A DNA stretch of 64,000 nt from an uncultured Leucobacter sp. (GTDB lineage Bacteria > Actinomycetota > Actinomycetes > Actinomycetales > Microbacteriaceae): positions 62,001 through 126,000 of the forward strand of contig CALCJF010000103.1 of the NCBI GenBank assembly GCA_937967375.1, given 5' to 3'. The translations under genes and the position numbers were made by a program. How positions within the stretch are numbered: the stretch's first letter is position 1; the number at the start of each line of letters is the position of its first letter. Shown one piece after another: positions 58,856 to 64,000 of this stretch. Below the pieces are notes generated by a model. The model searched no databases. It was not told the origin of the DNA and was given only the letters and a program-made list of their open reading frames with translations.

Positions 58856-59260
58856 ATGGGATTTTTCAGTGATCTGCACAAGCTCGGCAAGATCGGCCGC
58901 GAGGCGCAGGAGCGCATGGACGTCGGGGCAAGCATGGCTGCCATGCAGCAATCAATTGCGCAGGCGAGCCAGGTGATGGCCGCCGCCGTACCGCCCGCGC
59001 TCGACCCTGCCCTCGAGGCGCAGCGCATCCGCACGACCGCGACGGTCGTAGAGGCCAGGCAGCAGCCGATGATGATCGGCATGAACGCGGTCGTCGAACT
59101 CAGCCTGCACGTGCAGATGCCGGGCGGAATACCCCTCCCCGTCACCCGCACCGAGCAGCTGAACCCGTTGCTCCTCGCCCGCGCAGTGCCCGGTGCGGCA
59201 CTGGCTGCGAGCGTGGTGCCCGGGCGTCCGGATTCGGTGCGCCTGGAGTGGCAGGTCTGA
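58856..59260 (+). CDS. Hypothetical protein
   Basis: 134 residues from ATG 58856, 1 nt after the previous stop. N-terminal amphipathic helix (MGFFSDLHKLGKIGREAQERMDVGASMAAMQQSIAQAS), then a small beta-rich domain with TATVVEARQQPMMIGMNAVVELSLHVQMPGG and ending RPDSVRLEWQV. No recognised family. Ala/Met-rich, cytosolic. Two-gene unit with the preceding gene; strong terminator after. Confidence 0.65.
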   Translation: MGFFSDLHKLGKIGREAQERMDVGASMAAMQQSIAQASQVMAAAVPPALDPALEAQRIRTTATVVEARQQPMMIGMNAVVELSLHVQMPGGIPLPVTRTEQLNPLLLARAVPGAALAASVVPGRPDSVRLEWQV

Positions 59261-59303
59261 ATACCGGGGCTGCCGCCCGTGTGACCGAGTGACAGCCGAA
59301 CGC

Positions 59304-59354
59304 AAGAAGCCCCGATGCGAGTGCTCATTGCGAGCCTTCGCATCGGGGCTTCTT
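59304..59354 (+). terminator. 17-bp stem terminator
   Basis: Arms 59304-59320 and 59338-59354 pair perfectly (AAGAAGCCCCGATGCGA), loop 17 nt, ending CTTCTTG. It closes the unit 58477-59260. Confidence 0.85.
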
Positions 59355-59379
59355 GATGACTATTTCCGCGCGAGGCGGA

Positions 59380-59459
59380 GAGGATCGGATAACCGGGAAC
59401 CGGCGCAAGCGATGCAGTGTAGCCGCAAGGCTTCGCTGCGGCCACCCCCTGCGATCCTC
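59380..59459. other. 80-nt structured segment, not a tRNA
   Basis: GAGGATCG (59380-59387) pairs with CGATCCTC (59452-59459), enclosing CCGCA..TGCGG hairpin (near 59423-59441) and CCGGGAACCGG. It resembles a folded small RNA in outline, but no T-loop or anticodon pattern is present. It lies in the 280-bp gap between two small genes. Confidence 0.3.
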
Positions 59460-59540
59460 GCGGTGCTGGCAGCAGACTGAAGGGCAGCGAACGCCGCAAT
59501 GAACGCTGCGACGGAAGCGCCAGTGAAAGGAGCACGGCCG

Positions 59541-59714
59541 ATGTCGATGATCGACGATGCATCAGACGAGACCAAGGATGCGGTGAAGCACGCACAGAAA
59601 CGGAAACAGTCCAAAGATCAGGAACCCGGTCAGGACTCGGAGCGCGAGCAGGCGCGCGAGGATGAACAAGGTCGGCAAACAGGCGGCGATGTTCCCGTCG
59701 CGAATCTCGAGTAG
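59541..59714 (+). CDS. Small charged hypothetical protein
   Basis: 57 residues from ATG 59541 (AAAGGAG upstream). Nearly all Lys, Asp, Glu, Gln and Arg: DETKDAVKHAQKRKQSKDQ-type sequence. Predicted disordered or helical, with no fold recognised. An upstream ATG at 59499 is in frame but lacks a ribosome-binding site. Followed 54 nt later by a second low-complexity gene. Confidence 0.55.
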   Translation: MSMIDDASDETKDAVKHAQKRKQSKDQEPGQDSEREQAREDEQGRQTGGDVPVANLE

Positions 59715-59768
59715 CCGCAGGAGTCGTAAATGTCTCGAGCGCCTCAAGTGAAGAAGGAGCGATAACTC

Positions 59769-60068
59769 ATGAACGAGCAGATGCCGGACGCCTTCCGCGA
59801 GGGCGCGGATGCGGCCGAGGAGGCCGTGAAGAACAGCGGAACTCACCCTCCGGGGGAACCCGGAGGAGATCTCGGAGCGAGCGGGAACGAACCGCTGCTG
59901 CGCCCTGATCAGGGTGGACAGGAAGGCCAGCCCCGTCAACCGCGGCCGGATGAGGTGGAGCCGGGCGAGCCGCTCGGCTCCCCCGATGACCCCGCTGCCC
60001 CGCCAAAGCCGGGCGCCACTGACGATCCGAGCAGTCTGCGCGGAGGCCCCGGGGAAGACACGATGTAG
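59769..60068 (+). CDS. Small Gly/Pro/Glu-rich hypothetical protein
   Basis: 99 residues from ATG 59769 (AAGGAG 9 nt before). A short helix (MPDAFREGADAAEEAVKNSG) followed by a disordered PGEPGGD/PRPDEVEPGEP-type tail. Codon use fits a real gene, and the ribosome-binding site is good. No family recognised. Possibly a stress-related small protein, as is the 57-residue neighbour; that is only inference from composition. Confidence 0.55.
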   Translation: MNEQMPDAFREGADAAEEAVKNSGTHPPGEPGGDLGASGNEPLLRPDQGGQEGQPRQPRPDEVEPGEPLGSPDDPAAPPKPGATDDPSSLRGGPGEDTM

Positions 60069-60107
60069 ACCTGATGCCGGGTTCGCACGGGCGAACGCAG
60101 CCGATAG

Positions 60108-60163
60108 CGCAATCATCCCCGCCGACACTGAGCGTGAAGCTCGTGTCCGCGGGGATGATTGCG
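60108..60163. terminator. Bidirectional terminator hairpin
   Basis: Arms 60108-60128 and 60143-60163 (21 bp, one mismatch; CGCAATCATCCCCGC pairs with GCGGGGATGATTGCG), loop 14 nt. It serves the convergent 59769 gene and nrdF. Confidence 0.8.
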
Positions 60164-60187
60164 GAATGCGCTACGCGACCTGAGGCC

Positions 60188-61156
60188 TTAGAAGTCCCAG
60201 TCTTCGTCTTCGGTGGCGACTGCCTTGCCGATGACGTAGCTCGAGCCGCTGCCCGAGAAGAAGTCGTGGTTCTCGTCAGCGTTCGCCGAGAGCGACGAGA
60301 GAATGGCCGGGTTGACGTCGGTCATCTCTTTCGGGAACATCGGCTCGTAGCCGAGATTCATGAGGGCCTTGTTCGCGTTGTAGTGCAAGAACTTCTTGAC
60401 GTCTTCGGTGAGACCCACCGGATCGTAGAGGTCTTGCGTATAGAGCACCTCGTTCTCGTAGAGATCGAAGAGCAGCGAGAAGGTGTAGTCCTTGAGCTCC
60501 TGGCGGCGCTCCTCTGTCTCGTTCTCGAGAGCCTTCTGAAACTTGTAGCCGATGTAGTAGCCGTGCACCGCTTCGTCACGAATGATGAGGCGGATCAGGT
60601 CTGCCGTGTTGGTCAGCTTGGCTCGCGAAGACCAGTACAGCGGCAGGTAGAAGCCCGAGTAGAACAGGAACGACTCGAGCAAGGTCGAGGCGACCTTGCG
60701 CTTCAGCGGATCATCACCCTCGTAGTAGTCGATGATGATCTGCGCCTTCTTCTGCAGATTCTGATTCTCGGTCGACCAGCGGAAGGCATCGTCGATCTCC
60801 TGCGTCGAGCAGAGGGTCGAGAAGATCGACGAGTAGCTCTTCGCGTGCACCGACTCCATGAACGCGATGTTCGTGTAGACGGCCTCTTCGTGAGGAGTGA
60901 TCGCATCGGGAATGAGCGAGACTGCGCCGACGGTGCCCTGGATCGTGTCGAGCAGGGTGAGGCCAGTGAAGACGCGCATGGTGAGCAGTTGCTCGTCGGG
61001 CGTCAGTGTCGCCCATGACTGCACGTCGTTCGACAGCGGAACCTTCTCAGGCAGCCAGAAGTTGTTCACGAGGCGATTCCACACCTCGAGATCCTTCTCG
61101 TCTTGAATGCGGTTCCAGTTGATGGCCTGCACGGCATGACCCAGCTTGAAATTCAT
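60188..61156 (-). CDS. nrdF: Class Ib ribonucleotide reductase, beta subunit
   Basis: 322 residues from ATG 61156 (AAGGA upstream). Metal-site motifs include FMESVHAKSYS (Glu and His) and IIRDEAVHGYYIGYKFQ (Glu and His), with the radical Tyr in the N-terminal third. Short class Ib length and the C-terminal EDEDWDF tail that docks on NrdE. Houses a di-manganese or di-iron tyrosyl radical. Last gene of nrdHIEF, 51 nt after nrdE. Confidence 0.96.
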   Translation of the reverse strand: MNFKLGHAVQAINWNRIQDEKDLEVWNRLVNNFWLPEKVPLSNDVQSWATLTPDEQLLTMRVFTGLTLLDTIQGTVGAVSLIPDAITPHEEAVYTNIAFMESVHAKSYSSIFSTLCSTQEIDDAFRWSTENQNLQKKAQIIIDYYEGDDPLKRKVASTLLESFLFYSGFYLPLYWSSRAKLTNTADLIRLIIRDEAVHGYYIGYKFQKALENETEERRQELKDYTFSLLFDLYENEVLYTQDLYDPVGLTEDVKKFLHYNANKALMNLGYEPMFPKEMTDVNPAILSSLSANADENHDFFSGSGSSYVIGKAVATEDEDWDF

Positions 61157-61207
61157 CGATTCCTTCTTCGATTCGATAGCCCGATTGATTGCGGTAACCC
61201 GAGAGGG

Positions 61208-63349
61208 TTACAGCATGCAGCTGACGCACTCCGAGACGTCAGTGCCCTCGAGGGCGAGCTGACGAAGGCGGATGTAGTAGATCGTCTTGATGCCCTTGCG
61301 CCATGCGTAGATCTGCGCCTTGTTGATGTCGCGCGTGGTCGCCGTGTCTTTGAAGAACAGCGTGAGCGACAGGCCTTGGTCGACGTGCTGCGTAGCCGCA
61401 GCGTAGGTGTCGATGATCTTCTCGGGGCCGATCTCGTATGCGTCTTCGTAGTACTCGAGGTTGTCGTTCGTGAGGAACGGCGCCGGGTAGTACACGCGAC
61501 CCAGCTTGCCTTCCTTGCGAATCTCGATCTTCGAAGCGATCGGGTGAATCGAGCTCGTCGAGTTGTTGATGTACGAGATCGAACCGGTGGGCGGCACGGC
61601 CTGCAGGTTCTGGTTGTAGATGCCGTGCTGCTGCACGCTCGCCTTGAGCTCGAGCCAGTCAGCCTGGGTCGGAATCTCGATGCCTGCCTCAGCGAAGATG
61701 TTGCGCACGCGCTCGGTCTCGGGTGCCCACTCGCGCTCGGTGTACTTGTCGAAGAACTCGCCCGAAGCGTACTTCGAGTCGGCGAAGCCCTCGAACACCT
61801 GGCCGCGCTCGATAGCGATCTTGTTCGATGCGCGCAGTGCGTGGAACAGCACGGTGTAGAAGTAGATGTTCGTGAAGTCGAGGCCCTCTTCGCTGCCGTA
61901 GTGCACGCGCTCGCGAGCCAAGTAGCCGTGCAGGTTCATCTGGCCGAGGCCGATGGCGTGCGACTTGTCGTTGCCGTCTTCGATCGAGCGCACCGAGGTG
62001 ATGTGGCTCATATCGCTGACCGCGGTGAGGGCGCGGATCGCGAGCTCAACGCTCGCACCGAAGTCTTCGCCGTCCATCGCTGCGGCGATGTTCATCGAAC
62101 CGAGGTTGCAAGAGATGTCTTTGCCGATCTCTTTGTAGCTCAGGTCTTCGTTGTAGGTGGTGGGGGTGTTCACCTGCAGAATCTCGCTGCAGAGGTTCGA
62201 CATGTTGATGCGGCCCTTGATCGGGTTCTCGCGGTTCACGGTGTCTTCGAACACGATGTAGGGGTAGCCCGACTCGAACTGCAGCTCGGCGACGGTCTGG
62301 AAGAAGTGGCGCGCGCTGATCTTGGTCTTCTTGATGCGCGCATCGTTGACCATCTCGTAGTACTTCTCGCTCACCGAGATGTCGCCGAAGGGCACGCCGT
62401 AGACGCTCTCGACGTCGTAGGGCGAGAAGAGGTACATGTCTTCGTTCTTCTTCGCGAGTTCGAAGGTGATGTCGGGCACGACGACGCCGAGCGACAGCGT
62501 CTTGATGCGAATCTTCTCGTCGGCGTTCTCGCGCTTGGTGTCGAGAAACTTCATGATGTCGGGGTGGTGTGCGCTCAGGTAGACCGCGCCAGCGCCCTGA
62601 CGTGCGCCGAGCTGGTTCGCGTAGCTGAAGCTGTCTTCGAGCAGCTTCATTACGGGAATGATGCCCGACGACTGGTTCTCGATCTTCTTGATCGGCGCAC
62701 CCGCCTCACGAATGTTCGTGAGCGAGAGCGCGACACCGCCGCCGCGCTTCGAGAGCTGCAACGACGAGTTGATGCCGCGCGAGATCGACTCCATGTTGTC
62801 TTCGATGCGCAGCAGGAAGCACGAGACGAGCTCACCACGCTGCGCCTTGCCGAGGTTCAGGAACGTCGGGGTGGCCGGCTGGAAGCGGCCCGCAATGATC
62901 TCGCGCACGTAGCCGCGCGCAAGCTCCTGATCGCCCTGCGCCAGGCCGAGCGCCACCATGACCACGCGATCCTCGAAACGCTCGAGGTAGCGGTTGCCGT
63001 CGAACGTCTTCAGCGCGTACGAGGTGAAGAACTTGAACGCACCGAGAAAGGTCGGGAAGCGGAACTTCATCGCGTAGGCCTCGTTCGTGAGGCGCTCGAT
63101 GAAGTCGATCGAGTACTGGTCGACCAGCTCTTTCTCGTAGTAGTCGTTGTCGATGAGAAAGCGCATGCGCTCTTCGAAGTTGTGGAAGAACACCGTGTTC
63201 TGGTTGACGTGCTGCAGGAAGTACTGGCGCGCCGCCTCGCGGTCTTTGTCGAACTGGATCAGACCGTTGGCGTCGTAGAGGTTCAGCATCGCGTTCAGCG
63301 AGTGATAATCCATGTCGCTGACCTTCGAAGAAGCGTGCTCTGGCTCCAT
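61208..63349 (-). CDS. nrdE: Class Ib ribonucleotide reductase, alpha subunit
   Basis: 713 residues from ATG 63349, whose A overlaps the nrdI stop (TAATG); a TTG at 63376 would add nine residues. ELVSCFLL holds the first active-site Cys, NMSNLCSEI and ISCNLGSMN follow, and AVPPTGSISYINNSTSSIHP is the substrate loop. The C-terminal CVSCML is the redox pair re-reduced by NrdH. No ATP cone at the N-terminus, as expected for class Ib. Reduces ribonucleoside diphosphates. No intein. Confidence 0.96.
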   Translation of the reverse strand: MEPEHASSKVSDMDYHSLNAMLNLYDANGLIQFDKDREAARQYFLQHVNQNTVFFHNFEERMRFLIDNDYYEKELVDQYSIDFIERLTNEAYAMKFRFPTFLGAFKFFTSYALKTFDGNRYLERFEDRVVMVALGLAQGDQELARGYVREIIAGRFQPATPTFLNLGKAQRGELVSCFLLRIEDNMESISRGINSSLQLSKRGGGVALSLTNIREAGAPIKKIENQSSGIIPVMKLLEDSFSYANQLGARQGAGAVYLSAHHPDIMKFLDTKRENADEKIRIKTLSLGVVVPDITFELAKKNEDMYLFSPYDVESVYGVPFGDISVSEKYYEMVNDARIKKTKISARHFFQTVAELQFESGYPYIVFEDTVNRENPIKGRINMSNLCSEILQVNTPTTYNEDLSYKEIGKDISCNLGSMNIAAAMDGEDFGASVELAIRALTAVSDMSHITSVRSIEDGNDKSHAIGLGQMNLHGYLARERVHYGSEEGLDFTNIYFYTVLFHALRASNKIAIERGQVFEGFADSKYASGEFFDKYTEREWAPETERVRNIFAEAGIEIPTQADWLELKASVQQHGIYNQNLQAVPPTGSISYINNSTSSIHPIASKIEIRKEGKLGRVYYPAPFLTNDNLEYYEDAYEIGPEKIIDTYAAATQHVDQGLSLTLFFKDTATTRDINKAQIYAWRKGIKTIYYIRLRQLALEGTDVSECVSCML

Positions 63350-63762
63350 TACTGCGGTGGTGGTTGCTGAGTCCAAAACTGTTCCAATCCTTCTCTGACG
63401 GCGGTGACGTCGTCGGGTGTTCCAAAAAGTTCAAAACGATACAGGTAGGGAACCTGTAGTTTCTTGGCGATGATGTTGCCTGCAAGACCGTAGGCCTCAC
63501 CGAAGTTGGTGTTGCCTGCCGCGATGACGCCTCGGCAAAGCCCTCGGTTGCGCTCGTCGTTGAGAAACCTGATGACCTGCTTTGGCACCGCTTTGGTGTC
63601 GGGGCCCCCGCCGTAGGTGGGCACGATGAGCACATAAGGCTCATCGACCACGAGCGGCTCGTCTTTTGCGTAAAGCGGAATGCGCTTCGCCGGAAGCCCC
63701 AGCTTGTGCACGAAGCGGTCGGTGTTGCCCGAGATGCTTGAGAAGTAGACCAGGGTCGACAT
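63349..63762 (-). CDS. nrdI: NrdI flavodoxin, class Ib RNR activator
   Basis: 137 residues from ATG 63762. VYFSSISGNTDRFVHKL is the FMN loop; VPTYGGGPDTKAVPKQV and GVIAAGNTNFGEAYGLAG (the NTNFG loop that tunes the flavin) follow. Supplies superoxide to build the manganese-tyrosyl cofactor of NrdF. Overlaps nrdE by 1 nt. Lies between nrdH and nrdE in the usual order. Confidence 0.95.
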   Translation of the reverse strand: MSTLVYFSSISGNTDRFVHKLGLPAKRIPLYAKDEPLVVDEPYVLIVPTYGGGPDTKAVPKQVIRFLNDERNRGLCRGVIAAGNTNFGEAYGLAGNIIAKKLQVPYLYRFELFGTPDDVTAVREGLEQFWTQQPPPQ

Positions 63763-63854
63763 CTCTCGCCTCTCTTTCACCACGTCTCGCCGCGTGCGCG
63801 CCGCCGGAATGGGTCGCGTGAAATCAGTGCGTGACCTCACCGACCCAAACCATT

Positions 63855-64000
63855 TCAGTCGGTGAGGCGGCTTGCGAGAGCCGAGATCTTGTCGGGGCGG
63901 AAGCCCGACCAGTGCTCATCGTCGGTGACGACGACGGGCGCCTGCAGGTAGCCCAGCTCTTTCACCGTCTCAAGCGCCGCAGGATCTTCAGAAAGATCAA
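63855..64000 (-). CDS. nrdH: NrdH glutaredoxin-like protein (5' cut by window edge)
   Basis: Minus-strand frame open to the window edge. The last 47 residues end AALETVKELGYLQAPVVV, TDDEHWSGFRPDKIS, LASRLTD. The WSGFRPDKI motif is the NrdH signature. The CxxC active site lies outside the window. It feeds electrons to nrdE. Confidence 0.9.
   Translation of the reverse strand, partial: DLSEDPAALETVKELGYLQAPVVVTDDEHWSGFRPDKISALASRLTD

Noticed and set aside
59380..59459. tRNA gene
   Set aside because: Overall size and closing stem fit, but no T-psi-C loop, no D-loop Gs and no plausible anticodon stem.
61103..63370. 755-codon open frame on the plus strand opposite nrdE
   Set aside because: It is the antisense shadow of the nrdE gene; no ribosome-binding site, and its composition mirrors high-GC third-position bias of nrdE.
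63350..63376. TTG start of nrdE at 63376
   Set aside because: The AAGGA upstream is too far (about 12 nt), and ATG 63349 is coupled to the nrdI stop. Not fully excluded.
1..64000. Prophage, integrative element or insertion sequence
   Set aside because: No integrase, transposase, recombinase, phage structural gene or flanking tRNA is visible on either strand.

Overview
The window is about 64 kb of GC-rich, densely coding actinobacterial chromosome. A Microbacteriaceae member, possibly Leucobacter-like, fits best. The reasons are the 32-residue basic ribosomal protein bS22, class Ib ribonucleotide reductase (nrdHIEF), many GTG/TTG starts, cell-wall sorting signals of the LAxTG type, and SipW-dependent signal peptides. 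The genus is inferred, not shown. I see no rRNA, tRNA, CRISPR array, prophage or transposase.

Layout. 1-5.1 kb: a cell-surface locus with an FG-GAP protein cut by the window edge, a TasA/CalY-like exported protein, a SipW-type signal peptidase, a LATTG-anchored protein and a choice-of-anchor G protein. 5.2-12.1 kb: housekeeping and stress genes (Dabb protein, glutaredoxin-like protein, methyltransferase, TrxR-like flavoprotein with a divergent XRE-cupin regulator, CPBP protease, bS22, ArsR regulator, TrkH/TrkA potassium uptake). 12.1-14.7 kb: a YVTN beta-propeller surface protein divergent from a TrmB/LuxR-like regulator, with a perfect 26-bp palindrome between them. 14.7-19.4 kb: a three-domain self-sufficient cytochrome P450 (P450, adrenodoxin-reductase-type FAD domain, flavodoxin), divergent from a stand-alone HtaA heme-binding-domain gene coupled to a LysR regulator. 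19.4-25.7 kb: proC, an orphan CDF C-terminal domain, tadA, upp, a Cys/Met-rich leader peptide ahead of an OmpR-type winged-helix regulator, a DUF4870 protein, a PGPGW membrane protein and an aminotransferase. 25.7-29.5 kb: a hairpin-rich intergenic stretch, then a CoA-transferase/thiolase operon with a divergent IclR regulator. 29.5-38 kb: D,D-carboxypeptidase, M20 peptidase, DUF3817, a frameshifted GNAT gene, CsbD, an FAD monooxygenase operon with a divergent LysR regulator, and TauE/SafE. 38-52.2 kb: one very tight 14-gene catabolic operon on the minus strand, running from an NMT1/THI5-type ABC importer to a PucR regulator and a gamma-glutamyltransferase. 52.5-60.1 kb: truncated hemoglobin, a 902-residue LAL/MalT-type LuxR regulator, 21-bp-phased iterons, an 810-residue tandem-Ig surface adhesin, a heptamer microsatellite and small hypothetical genes. 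60.2-64 kb: nrdF-nrdE-nrdI-nrdH, the last cut by the window edge.

Connections. Four surface proteins end in an L(A/S)xTG-helix-basic tail, although no sortase lies in the window. The P450 fusion, the FAD monooxygenase and the CoA-transferase/thiolase/IclR set could together serve catabolism of aromatic compounds through a beta-ketoadipate-like route; this is inference. Two LysR regulators that are clear paralogues each sit divergent to an oxygenase. The most unusual items are the P450-FdR-flavodoxin fusion with its HtaA/LysR partner, the 14-gene operon of unknown substrate, and a series of strong candidate operators next to their probable regulators.
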